The notes beneath the pieces were generated by a model. It saw only the letters and a list, made by a program, of their open reading frames with translations. It was not told the origin of the DNA and made no database searches. A stretch of DNA of 64,000 nt from Erpetoichthys calabaricus (Eukaryota; Chordata; Cladistia; Polypteriformes; Polypteridae): positions 194,728,989 through 194,792,988 of the forward strand of contig NC_041402.2 in the NCBI RefSeq assembly GCF_900747795.2, given 5' to 3'. Position 1 is the stretch's first letter; every line of letters starts with the position of its first letter. The position numbers were made by a program, and so were the translations under genes. Positions 1 through 11,090 of the stretch are shown here, piece after piece.

Positions 1-510
1 AGGAAACCTGGCAGAGCTGGTATGGAGAAATGTAACACAAATCATTGAAGAGTCTGGCACACTAGTAAGGAATGCAGAATGCCAATACATCTCCAATAAC
101 ACACTGGCACAGCTTATGTAGAGACATGATACTAATCATAGTTTAGCCTGGCATACAACAATTGGATCTAGATAGTCGATATATGCCCATCAGGAGGCTG
201 GTGTTTCTGGTACAGACAGACAAATCACAAATCCCAGACCACCCTGGCACACTGAATGATACACAGTGTCAGTATAGGCTCAATATCTGCCTGGTGAGGC
301 TGGTGTAATACACCTCAGTTACCAGCTTGGCATACCAATACTGGATGCATAATGTCACTATGAGTTCAACAGACACCTGGCACAGCTGGCAAGCAGGGAC
401 TTAGCACACATCAAAGATGGGCCTGGCATACCATTATGGAATATAGAGTCCCAATACTTGGCCAACAAAAGCTTGGCACAGCTGGCATTAAGGCCATTAA
501 TAAACACCAG
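1..510. repeat. Degenerate minisatellite (CTGGCA-rich)
   Basis: A CCTGGCACAGCTGG / CCTGGCATACC motif recurs about every 45-50 bases (near 8, 55, 103, 149, 243, 330, 376, 422, 473) with diverged spacers. The copies alternate between a 'CACAGCTGG' form and a 'CATACCA' form, which suggests a dimeric unit of roughly 93 bp. No coding sense is visible. The array runs off the left edge of the window. Confidence 0.6.
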
Positions 511-1679
511 AAAGCAGCCTGCGATACTGAACGTGGGCTTGGAGGTGGCGACTGGACACCCAGATGTGCCTTTTTATGATGCCTAAGATGCCCAGTGCTT
601 TATGCCCACTCACTCAGAATGGCATGGGGGGTCAGCAGGGGTGTTTGAACTTTTGCTCATCTCATGCCTGCTCATTCCTAATTATGAAAGGCGGCCGTTT
701 ATTGTAGGAAGAAGAGTCAGCGCCATCTTGTGGACAGAAAAAAAAAATCTCCAGCTGATGCTGTCCTGTGCTCTGTGTTGGCATCATGGTGGCCTTCAGT
801 CAGATGACGACGATGTAAGGCTCACTGTGAGCTGCAGCAGGGTGACATGAGGCCTTTGTGACACCCTGGCAACTTGTACAAGTGGCATTAACGTGACATC
901 TGTCAACAGAGTTCTCAAGTACACAAGCGGATCTGTTTCCAGATATGTCACAAGGGGGCACTCGAGTGGGGTAAAAGGGCAGGGAGTGCAGCTGGCAGTC
1001 ACCTAATCAGGTGGCAGCTCATTCCCTGCAAGTCTTCACTTGAACGCCTGCTTGTTTGAAATGTCTCCTCTCTGCCATTGGCAGTGCTGTGCCCGACCCT
1101 CTTCTTCAGTTTGCCAGCTTGCCAGCTTTTGACCACGAAGATCAGACAAGGGATCATGTGAGCCTCGATGGCTTTAGAGGAAGTAAATGGCGAGGCCACA
1201 TCACCCGCTCCTCCACAAAGCCTGAGAGGATGCCATGACAGCAGGCCTCCTGCCCCTTTGCGGTGCCCATTAGGCCCTGAAAGTGGCCAACAGTGGTTGG
1301 ACATCAGGCAGGTGACCTACTTTGTACTCCCACCCCACCCCCTATAACTAAAACCAGACTGGCAGGTAGTTGGCATTCACATAAACCCAATACTCTGATT
1401 GGCCAGCATACCTCACACGTTGTGGCCACAGTCGGAAAATCAGATGAGGGCCCCTTGATGAGCGGACGGGCAGGTGGGCGAGGTGTGGGCGGCGTGAGAC
1501 TTTCACACTCGCTTTATCTCCATCATCGCCAGTGACACAATCACCTCAAGTCGAAATGTCACAAGGCCACCGCAGCAGCAACTGTCACTTCCTCCATCGT
1601 GCGCACAGGCTGGAGGGGACAGGAAAGCAGAGGCACGCGGCTGATGAGTCACAGTACAGAGCAGGGGGTCATCTGCACA
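511..1679. other. Intergenic, no gene recognised
   Basis: Only short overlapping open frames on both strands, none with a recognisable domain. The composition is moderately GC-rich and there is no clear transposon end. It lies between two minisatellites. Confidence 0.5.
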
Positions 1680-2870
1680 CGAGGTCCAGAGTGGTGACTG
1701 GTGATCATGTGAGGGGTCATCATTGGGGGCGATCAGCAGTGATCAGGGCTCAAAAGCAGGGGACAGGATCAAGACCACCTATCACTGGGGGTCATCATAA
1801 ACAGCCAGAGGTCTTTGGTTATCACTGGGGGGTCATCACTGGGGGCAATCAGCAGTGGCCAGAGCTCAAAGGGCAACCATTGAGGGTTACCACAGGGGCC
1901 AGAGCCAGGACCACCTATCATTGGGGTCTTCTTAAGCAGCCTGGGCTCATCGTGAGTAGTGGCAGTCACCAGACATCTTTAGTTATCCCTGGGGGTCATC
2001 AGTGAGATGCTGGGCCCAAGCCCAATTTCTTCAAAGGTCAGAGGTCATTTGGAACCATGGTGGGTCATCAATAGGAGTCAAACTCAAGACTACTAATCAT
2101 TGGGGGTCAGTAATGGGAGTCTGAGCTCCAAATCCATTACTACAGCCAGGTCAGAGGTCATCTGGAACCACTGAGGGACACCAGTAAGGCCGAGGCTCAA
2201 CATTAGTAACCACGGTGGACAGAAGTCATTAGTGATCACTGGGGGTCATAACTGGGGGTAACCAGCAGTGGTCAGAGGCCAGAATCAATCACTAGGGGTC
2301 TTTGTTAAGGGTCAGGCTTGAGAACACTTATCAGTGGGGTCATCATGAGGAGCCTAAGCCTAAGTCACGGTGGCCAGATATCATTAGTGACCACTGGAGG
2401 TCATCAGCAGGAGCCTGAGCCCAGAGGTTAGGGGTCATCAGTAGGGGCTTGTCACCACTTGTCTCTGTGGTTGAAGGTCATTAGCAATCACCAGTGTTCA
2501 TCAGCAGAGGCCATCACATGGCTAGCCAAAGGTGACCACTGAGTCCTGAGCCATAAGCAGTGACCAAAGGCAGGCTGGGTGATCAAAGCTGGCCGAGGTC
2601 CTCCTTCAGATGGCCGTTAGTAAGCACTCAGCCCAGCCATGAGGGGGTCTTCTGAAGTCACTGCTCATATGAATAGTAGCCAGTGGTCATTAAAGGGTCA
2701 CCAGTGCTGCCCAGGTCTGGTCAGAGCTCATCATCAAAGACATGGTCGGCAGCAGTGGTCAAAGGTCATCTGATATCACTGTCATCAACATGAATGGTGG
2801 TCACTTTTAGGGGTCAACAGGAACCCTAATAGTCTCAGTAGTGACCAGAAGTCATTACTAACCACCGTGC
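1680..2870. repeat. Degenerate GGTCATCA-type minisatellite
   Basis: The words GGGGGTCATCA, AGGTCAT, CAGTGGTCA and CAGAGCTCA recur at short irregular intervals across about 1.2 kb. This is an old, diverged tandem repeat. The 157-residue open frame over its left part is a by-product of the repeat. Because the unit contains GGTCA, several arrangements resemble nuclear-receptor half-sites, including two one-base-spaced direct repeats at 2035-2047 and 2148-2160. Confidence 0.6.
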
Positions 2871-3639
2871 CACAGTTACCATCCTGCTCTTGAAAGGCGC
2901 TATATACATCTAGGACGCTGCAGTGATGGGCACACAGGTCACTGGTAGGCTCTGCCCGTCTCCCTCATCCAAGCCCAGGCCTGGACACCCACAGTCACTG
3001 CCAGGCCCCTTGGGTGGACCTCCCTGTAACGTGAGCCTGCTGCAGACCCCCAGGTGAGCGCCAGCTGCCCCCCCCCTCCCTCCCCCGTATGCCAGTGTGT
3101 GTGCAGGTAGTGCACTGACTGGTACAGGAGATGCTGAGGAATTCACAGCCCCCCCCCCCCCCCAGAGCTTATCTCTTTAAGAGCACAGCCGCTGGTCATG
3201 TGGTCCAGGTCTGCGCAGCGCAGAGGTGACCCCCCTGATGCCGAGAAGATGCGAAGCGACAGTAGAGAGCGAGCAGAGGAAGGAAATGGGAACCACAAGC
3301 TGCCTTCCTCTTCAGCCGGGGACCGCCGTGGTGGCGTCGAGCACTCACAGATGAGCGGAGGACAGGCGCCGGTGGAGCACTGAACACCAGCTGGCAGGGG
3401 TAAGGCTTGGGCCAGAGTGGGGTGCCAACCAAGAGGGGTAGTGGGCACAGGCGCTGGCTCTGTGGTGGGCAGGAGGTCTGACTCCAGCAACAGCTCTACC
3501 TGTAGAGATTTAAAGGGCAGCTGAGCCTGCAATGACGCTCCGTAAAATGAAGAGCAGAGGGGCACCCTTGCTGACTGGCACGGCTCCTGGCAGCCCTCAG
3601 CTGTTCTCAGCTCACCTCGAGCCTTTTGGGGCACAAAGA

Positions 3640-4350
3640 CCACTCGTTCCGTGAAGGGCGCCACCTGCCGCGGCTCGAGGGCACCTCTTCCCCGTGTGGC
3701 GCCGTCCGGGCCCCGGCCCAGATGCCCGTTACATAATGCCAGGGCCTCATGGAGCCCAGCGGCTCATCGGCGTGACGCAGCGGAGTGGAATGCGCAGCGC
3801 GAGTGGGAAGCGCCGCGGAGTCGGCGGAGCGCGCGGGGTTAAAGGGGGCTTTGCCGTGGTGTTATGGGGGGGGGGGGGCTGGGGGGGGGGGTGCGCAGCA
3901 CAGCTCGGCTCTGGTTGGCTGCAGCTCTCCACGGCTGGCGCAGAACGTGATGCTCACTGCTGCAACACTGCAGCGCGGACTGCGGACACGGCGAGGAGCG
4001 GAGAGGGGAGAAGTGCGGGCGCGAGCCGACGACATCGCCAAGCCGCATCCTGCTCGGCACGAGGCAGCGCCACGGAGATGCGACATTCGGCGACAGGCAG
4101 GTATTGTCACCGCCGGCGCGAAGGGCAGGTGCGCCGCCCGGTTGTAGCGGGGAGGACGGCGGGTTGAAGACGCTCGAATGACCGCGACGCTCCCGAACGA
4201 CCCGGAGACTGGGCTCCGCCGGGCCGGTTTTTTTTTTTTATTTTTTCGCTTCCTCCCGCCCCACCGCCGAGCCTCCGGAGGCACGCGCGAAAGAACGTGA
4301 GCCGCTCCCACCTGCGAGGACGAGCGCGCGTGCCCGTACCACTGGGACTC
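3640..4350 (+). promoter_or_regulatory. CpG island, probable RNF208 promoter and first exon
   Basis: This stretch is strongly enriched in CpG and G+C compared with its flanks. It is the only such island between the left edge and the RNF208 coding exon. A good donor, GGCAG then GTATTG, sits at 4100/4101 and could join to the acceptor before 7146, giving a 5' UTR exon, an intron of about 3 kb and then the coding exon. The exon-intron model is inference. Open frames on both strands here (up to 269 codons on the - strand) follow from the lack of AT-rich stops and from a CA repeat. Confidence 0.55.
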
Positions 4351-4383
4351 CAAATCAAATCCGATGGCCGCTGGGGTGGGCAC

Positions 4384-4425
4384 GAGGTGAATGAATGAAT
4401 GAATGAATGGAGGGAGGGAGGGATG
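4384..4425. repeat. (GAAT)n / (GGGA)n microsatellite
   Basis: Five to six GAAT units are followed by GGAG/GGGA units at the 3' edge of the CpG island. Confidence 0.8.
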
Positions 4426-4645
4426 GAGGCTACTCTGCGCTCGGACACCTGCACTCACACAAACACAGGTGCCCCCATAAAGCACGTGAGCGCGCACGGA
4501 CACAAGCACGGGCGCACATATATACACACACTTGCACACGAATGAAGCCCGCGTGCACGCGTCCACCCCAAACGTACACGCGCACGTGCACTCTTCTAAT
4601 GACAACAAGCAAGGTGGCCTGCAGGTGTGCGGACCACCAACAAAT

Positions 4646-4671
4646 ACACACACACACACACACACACACAC
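4646..4671. repeat. (CA)n microsatellite
   Basis: About 13 uninterrupted CA dinucleotides, within a broader CA-rich stretch from about 4450. Confidence 0.85.
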
Positions 4672-4954
4672 ATCTCCAGTGCACTGGCCCTGGACTTCTC
4701 GTTTTCCTTCCGTCCGCTGTCAACTGGACTGATCCCAGTTTAGAGTCTTACTGGACTTTTCGTTCCATCCTCTGTTTCGCCTTCCGTGTTTTAAAGTTTG
4801 GACGCCTTGTCTGTTTTAGCAGTTTACTCCCGGACTGGCGCCCTCTGCTGGTGCTGTTCCTGCCTTGAGTCCCGTGCTGCCCGGATAGGCGACCCTAAGT
4901 GTGTGCGTGTTTGTTCTGTGGTGGGCTGGCACCTTGGATAAGACCTGAAACAGA

Positions 4955-5190
4955 GGACCTGGCTCTCTGTGCTCATCCAGAAGGTTGCGGGTTTTGAATC
5001 CCCGTCACTGCCAAAAGAGATCCTACTCTGCTGGGCCCTTGAGCGAGACCCTTAACCTGTAATTGCTCCAGGGGCGCTGGCTGCACAATGGCTGACCCTG
5101 CGCTCTGACCCCAAGGGGTATGTGAAAACTAACAAATTCCTAATCCAAGAAATTGTATACTGTAAGGCGAAATAAAGAACAAAAAATATT
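4955..5190 (+). mobile_element. tRNA-derived SINE (copy 1)
   Basis: A pol III B-box-like GGTTGCGGGTTTTGAATCC is followed by a body with CTGGGCCCTTGAGCGAGACC and CAATTGCTCCAGG-type words, and by an A-rich end with AATAAAG. The same body occurs at 41989-42192, which confirms a dispersed family. It lies in the putative RNF208 intron. Confidence 0.75.
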
Positions 5191-5204
5191 AAACATCCTG
5201 GACA

Positions 5205-5520
5205 TTTTTTGACAAGAGTGGGGTGTATCCCAATGTCCTGGCTAAATTGCCCACTAGGACCCCCTAATCGTCTCTGTCACTCCTTCACCACCTAAAAGAT
5301 AATGTGTGGTGAGCGTTCTGGCACAAGAATGGCCACCGTCACCTCATCCAGGAGGTGGCTACACATCGGTGCTGGCTGTCCATGTAAAGTGCTTTGAGTG
5401 CCTAGAAAGGCGCTATATGAACTGTCCGTCTAGGTGTTGTTCCTATTGCGCCCACTGCTTGCTGCCCTGTGATCCTGCCTTGGATAAGCTGGTTTGGAAG
5501 ATGGATGGATGGATGTTAGT
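5205..5520 (+). mobile_element. Non-LTR retrotransposon 3' end plus (GGAT)n-tailed SINE end
   Basis: The start resembles the copy at 52745-52885 (GGGTGTATCCCAA, CTAAATTGCCCAC, CACCACCTAA, TGTGTGGTGAG). It ends in the AAAGTGCTTTGAGTGCCTAGAAA / GGCGCTATATGA tail typical of fish L2-like elements and their SINEs. Immediately after is TTGGATAAGCTGGTT with a (GGAT)n tail, the usual end of another fish SINE. Confidence 0.6.
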
Positions 5521-7145
5521 GGATTAGAGACATCAAAAGAGTTCAGAGGATGTGCTCATTGAATGAAAGGCGCTATAAGGAATGGAATGCGTTTGTGTCC
5601 TCACTTCACTGGCGGCAGTAGGGTGGGCATTGGGATCTCTGGAATGAGCGGCTAAATATCAAAATTAGCTTCAGCTTTGTTGGTTGTTAATTGCTTGGAC
5701 TGACGGCCCCGCCCACCCATAGCCACACCCCCTGCCCTTCAGGCACACACGGTGCCCTCAGATTCTGAGTGTGACAGGTCGGGTTGGCATCATCTGAACT
5801 GACCACTTCGATTTCATACTCCAGTACAGCAGGTGGTGGGACTGCACCTTAGAAGGGGATGCGGACCACCATAAACTCACTGGGTGGCTTCACACACAGG
5901 TAAACCCAATTGAAACTGGTTGTGTGTTGACGGCTGCTCTTCTACACACACACACTCAGAGTCACACATCTTTTCGTATAAAGTGCACTTCAGACACAAC
6001 GACACTCCTGCTCTCCCATAATGCGTGTACCAGGCCAACTGCAGGGGGCTCGTTTGGCTGAGTCGAGTGCCCCCTGTCCACACTGCTACTTGTCAGATTT
6101 TTGGGACTTTATCGCCCCCTCCTAGTATTTCAGATACCCTCTCGGTTCTGGCAGGGCCAGCGGCTGGCGTGGGCACAGACACAGCAGCTCCAACCGTGCA
6201 CACTCTCTCACCCCCACACACACTCAGACGTTTGGTGCTCAGATTCAGTGTGCACTCTCACACTCTCACCTACAATCACAGCTATCCACACCAACACACA
6301 CTTGTGTGCACACCTGTAACACTCATAGTAAAAAATAAAGCGGCTGTCCCACTTGGATGCACACTCGTGCACACTCACTCTCACAGTCGTGCACGTGTCT
6401 CCGTCTCATAAACACAAGCAGGCCCAGCCACCCGTGTTTCTTTACACACATTCACTCACTACAGTAAACCCTCCGCTTTTTCCATTTAACATATTGTCAC
6501 CAGTGGGGGGCGCCGGTAAGCAGGTGTGCGACGGGACTGCGTTGGAGTGACACATCTCTCTCTGTTTTGCCACAGGGGTCTTTTAACGGAGAGGACTGCC
6601 ACGTTAAGCATCCTGCCCAGTCTGTGGTGGTCCAAGCTTTCCTGAGCTGCCGGGTGGCACACAGCAGAGGAAGACAACGCCAGGTGGCCGGACGGGTGAG
6701 GCCGAGGAGTTGCCCGACACAACAAGGACGCATGAACGTCTGCATCACCCACCCGGAAGCTGGCGGGGGTCGGCAGCACTGAGGGGCTCTTGAGTAAATG
6801 AGCAGGGCGTTTCAAAGGACAAGCCCCCCAGACCAAATCCAGGAGAGTGAATGCAGCCCTTTCTCCTGCGTCTCCACCCGTCTTTCGCAGAGACCCTCAG
6901 GGGACCCTTCAGAGCCGCTTGATTTTTCCAGAAAGAATTCTCCCTTTGACTGCACTTGGAAGCAATGCCAGGAGCGTGGCCACCTGCTGGAAGGCGGGGG
7001 AAGCGCAGCAGCTAGTTCTGGCCCGTCCCGGCCCCCCTGTATGCCCGCCGCTGCCGCCGCCGCCATGAGCAGAGCGACCTCGGCCAGCATCTGGTCACAT
7101 GGCTGAAGTGGCGCTGGCACCGCCGACAGCTTCTGTTCCGCACAG
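5521..7145. other. Putative RNF208 intron, remainder
   Basis: Cryptically simple CA-rich DNA (about 6180-6460) and single-copy-looking sequence. No exon is recognised. It ends in a polypyrimidine-type acceptor, CTTCTGTTCCGCACAG, at 7145. Confidence 0.4.
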
Positions 7146-7189
7146 AGGTGCCCCTTTGCTCCGATTCTTGGACTGACTAAGACGAGCGC
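7146..7189 (+). other. RNF208 5' UTR part of coding exon
   Basis: The short leader follows a good splice acceptor (TTCTGTTCCGCACAG) and contains no upstream ATG. It supports an upstream non-coding exon, probably in the CpG island. Confidence 0.5.
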
Positions 7190-7934
7190 ATGTCCTGCCT
7201 GAGGCGCCAGGCCGTGTCTATCCCGATGGACACCGTCAAGATCATCCAGTCAGAGAAGTTCCCCCACGAGTGTCCCGCCCCGCAGCCGCGCTACAGCGCC
7301 CCACCCTGCCGGGAGCCCCCCCGGCTGGCCTGGCCGGCCGAGTCCGAGGTGATCGCCAACCAAGCCTGCGGAGAGCTGCCCATGGAGGGGGGCGGCGGGC
7401 GGGGTGCCTCCCCCGCCGTCCCGCCGGGAGAGGGGCGGCTACCTGAGCCAGCGCAAGAGCAGCGCGGCCGAGCTCTGCTACCACAACCAGTTCCAGTGCA
7501 AGGTGGCGGCGGAGGACGTCATCGTCAACCAGTACGTGCTGCGCCCGGCCGCCCCCTCCGAGCCCCTGGAGTGCCCGACCTGCGGCCACACGTACAACTT
7601 CACGGGCAAGCGGCCGCGCATCCTGTCCTGTCTGCACTCGGTGTGCGAGGAGTGCCTGCAGATCCTGTACGAGTCCTGCCCCAAGTACAAGTTCATCTCC
7701 TGCCCGACATGCCGCCGCGAGACCGTCCTCTTCACCGACTACGGCCTGGCTGCGCTGGCCGTCAACACCAGCATCCTCAACCGCCTGCCAGCCGAGGGCG
7801 GCCTGGTGCCCTCCAACCCGGTGCAGTGGGGGGGGGAGACTGACCACAGCTGCTACCAGACGGTGCGCCAGTACTGCCAGTCGGCCTGCACCTGTCAGCT
7901 CAGAAACCCGCTGTCTTCCTGCGCCATCATGTAG
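7190..7934 (+). CDS. rnf208: RNF208, RING finger protein 208 (single coding exon, one frame change)
   Basis: RING-type E3 ubiquitin ligase family member. The protein starts MSCLRRQAVSIPMDTVKIIQ and ends NPLSSCAIM. The RING is C3HC4: CPTC, then CLHSVCEEC, then CPTC within ISCPTCRRETVLF (about 7572-7725). Two related motifs, EVIANQACGE and DVIVNQYVLRP, flank a variable Gly/Pro-rich linker; human RNF208 has both. The last four residues, CAIM, form a CaaX box of the farnesyl type. The 5' part reads in the frame of 7190 and the conserved part from about YLSQRKSS (7440) onward reads in the frame of 7404, so one extra base (or two missing) lies between about 7380 and 7440, probably in the G-runs at 7385-7404. 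Conservation on both sides argues for a sequencing indel or an allelic frameshift over an old pseudogene. The start has a weak context and was chosen by similarity to the family's N-terminus. Confidence 0.92.
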
Positions 7935-8029
7935 CCGCCCGCCCGCCCGCCCGCCAACGGACCCTCAAACAGAGCTCTATATTTCAGATATTCTATGGCA
8001 AGAGAGAGGAAAAAAAAAAGGGAAATTCC

Positions 8030-8035
8030 AATAAA
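8030..8035 (+). terminator. RNF208 polyadenylation signal
   Basis: A canonical AATAAA sits 96 bases after the stop codon. This implies a very short 3' UTR. Confidence 0.7.
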
Positions 8036-9494
8036 TGTATTTTATCACTTGGCTTTCCTTCTGACTCCCGGTGGGCCGTCCTGGTTTGCAGTGGCACTGG
8101 GGGCCTGCCAGACGGGTACGAGCGGTGCCCCTTTAAAGCGACGGGCAGGGCTGGAGGCTGGAGCTCAGAAGGGGTCTCAAAGGGTCTTCAGTAGCCGCTC
8201 CACGTCCATCACATCATCTCACTGCCCACTGGGTCAGAGGTCAGGGTGACCTGAGGAGTGATTGTACCTGTAGGCCTGGGGTGGGCTAGGGTGGCAAATG
8301 TCTCCCGCCGTAGGTCATCGTGTCTTACTGGGCACCATTCCTTAAATGTCCAGAGGTGGACCTGAAATAGCCATGTCGCGGTGAGGCCATGGTGCCTTTG
8401 GACCACCATATCACTTCTCTACCTTCAGAGCCTGAAGATCAGGGACTTCAAGGGATTGTTTTACCTAAAGGGCTGGGGAGACACCCCCTGAAGCTGACCA
8501 TCCTGAGGGGCCAATGCCAAGAGTTTCCTCCACAGGTCAAACTGGGAGCTGCATGTCCAAAGGTGGGCCTCAAACGTTTGTGGGATGTTGAAGGCCAAAG
8601 CTTCCCCGATAAGTGCATTGGTATGAAGAGGGGGTCCCGTCTCCTGTAGGTGCTTTGATTATAATGTGACCCTCACAGGTCAATTGACTGCCATTAATTG
8701 GAGGGCACAGCGTCTGTAGGTTCTTCAGGCTGCTCCAGTCTATCATATCGTCTCCCTGCATGCACTGACAGTTATCGGGGGGTGTAGCTCCCCAAGTATC
8801 ACACAACAGTCTGGACCTTCTTCTGAAACAACTCCCAGTTTGATCTATGGGGCTCACTCACCCTTGGTGCTTGGCCTGAGGGTTTACAGTTTCAGGCAAT
8901 GTGCCCCGCAGATCTTGATTCCACTACCTATGGGTAACATGACTCCTCACATCACCTTGATCTTCTGCTTTGGTACGAAGTGAGGGTCCCGTTCCTTGCA
9001 GGTGTTCAGGTTAATGAGACCCTCACAGGTCAGTTGATTGATGTTAGTTGGAGGTCACAGCGTTTGTAGGTTCTTCAGGCCATTACAGCCCACCATATCA
9101 TCTCACTGCACCCATGGACAGAAGACGAGGGTAATGCGAGAAGTCATGTTACCCATAGGTGGTGGGACCAAAGTCCTCGAGGGGCACGTTGGGCCTGAAA
9201 CTGTCAACCGTCAGGCCCGGTGACAGGGGTTTCCCAGGTAGGTCTCTGTTGTACCTTGGATGTTCAGAGATGGACTTCAAATTGATGTACTCTCTAGATA
9301 ACTGCACTGGGTGGTCCCTCCCTTAACCCCCCAAGTTTCTAGGTGCTCAGATTAGTCTGACCCTGACAGGTTAATTGCAGGTCAGGTCGTCTATAGACCA
9401 CCACAGGTACACTTCCACCGTATGATATCAGTGCCCACAGGGACAGAAGGTCAGGGGGATGTTGGGAGTCATTTTACCTGTAGGTCTGGGGGGG

Positions 9495-11090
9495 CATCAA
9501 GTATAAGACAGCACAACACATTTGAAGACAGCGATAAAGCAGACGCTGTGAACTGGGATATTCTGAGGTCTTCACATGTGAGGAAGTGGATAACATCCAG
9601 CAGTAACAGGGACTACTAAGGAGGCTCTGAGGGATTTGGAGATTCTAGAGAGAGAAGAGCAGCGGAGATCAAACAAATCACCAGGAGCACAGATAGAAAC
9701 CCTTGGCGCTTAATTTTAGGAAATCACTGGGCACTGGGGAGACTCTGAAGAACTGGAAAATGGCAAATATCGTCCTGTTAAATAAAAAGGGTGACAGGGC
9801 AGATCTTATTGGCCAGTAAGCTTAACGAGCGTCACAGGAAAATTAATGGAAGGAATTATTAAGGATAAGAGGGAACAGCACATGGCGGGCACAGGAATTT
9901 GACTAGGCAGTCAGTGTGGGGTCAGATGAGGAGGTCATGTTTTACTAACATGCTGGAATTCTATGAGGGAGCAACAAAAGGACACAACCAGAGAGGAGCA
10001 GATGATGTGATTTATCTCAGAAAGCATTTGATAAGGTGCCACCCGAGAGGTTGGGCATCAACCTGGAAGAAGTGGCAGTTCAGGGTGTGCTGTGCAGATG
10101 GGGGGCAGAATTGGCTGAGACGCAGGAAGTAGAAGGTGATGGGGTGAGGAACCTTCTCAGAACTGGCTGATGTTAAGAGTGGTGGCCAGCAGGGGGCAGT
10201 GCTGGGGCTGCTGCTAGTTTTAATGTTCAGAAATGATTTGGATAGGAAGATAAAAGAACAAGCTGGTGAAGCTGGCAGCGGATACCAAGATAGGTGGACT
10301 GGCAGATAATTGAGAATCCACTGAATCGTCACAGAGGGACTTGGACAGCAGACAGGCTTGGGCAGATGAAGTTTAATGTCAGTAAATGTAAAGAATTACA
10401 GGTGGGAAGTGAAAATGTGAGGTTTGAATACACAATGGGGGTCTGAAAATCAAGAGCCCACCTTATGAGAAGGACTTAGGAGTCGTAGTGGACTCTTTAA
10501 GCTATCGACTTCCAGACAGTGTGCAGAGGCCATGAAGAAGGCTAACAGAATGTCAGGTTATATAGCGCCTTGATGTGGGGAGTACAAGTCCCAGGAGGTT
10601 CTGCTCAGGCTTTATATCCCACTGGTGAGGCCTCATCTGGAGTCCTGGGTGAAGTTTGGGTCTCCATAAAGACATAGCAGCACTAGAGACAGTCCAGAGA
10701 AGAGGAACTCATCTGATTACGGGCGTCTGCAGGGGATGAGTTATGAGGAAAGATTAAAAGAGCGGAGCCTTTAGGAGATGAAGAGGAAGCCTGACTGAGT
10801 GTTTAAAACGATGAAGAGCATTAGTCCAGTGGATGGAGACGGTGACTTTTAAACAAGGTCATCAAGAACACGGGGGGAACACAGCTGGACACTTGTTAAG
10901 AGTAAATGTCACCCAAACATTAGGAAGTTTTTCTTCGCACAGAGAGCCGTAGACACGTGGAATACGCGACCAGGTAGCGGGGTGGGCAGCAGGACTTTAG
11001 GGGACCCCCCCAAACTTGGACAAGACTAGCGAGCTTTGGTGGACTGAATGGCCTGACCTCATCCAGATTGTTCTAATGTTCTTATATAGC
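9495..11090 (+). mobile_element. CR1-like LINE, degraded, inside the satellite array
   Basis: Translated in pieces it shows reverse-transcriptase and C-terminal words of the CR1/L3 group: SLTSVTGKLMEGIIKDK (about 9820), PYEKDLGVVVDS (about 10465) and DIAALETVQRRGTHLI (about 10670). It has many stops and frame changes and cannot be active. The 3' end merges into a TATAGCGCCTTTCA tail near 11085. The same family lies on the - strand at 50070-51110 and in pieces at 35930-36930. Confidence 0.8.

Noticed and set aside
3143-3664. 173-codon - strand frame left of the CpG island
   Set aside because: No recognisable domain and low-complexity ends (Gly run from a C tract). Divergent transcription from the island is possible, but coding is unsupported.
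3862-4671. 269-codon - strand open frame across the CpG island
   Set aside because: It runs through a CA repeat and GC-rich DNA with few stops, shows no domain, and overlaps similar frames on the other strand.
7242-7847. 201-codon - strand frame opposite RNF208
   Set aside because: Shadow of a GC-rich conserved coding exon on the + strand.
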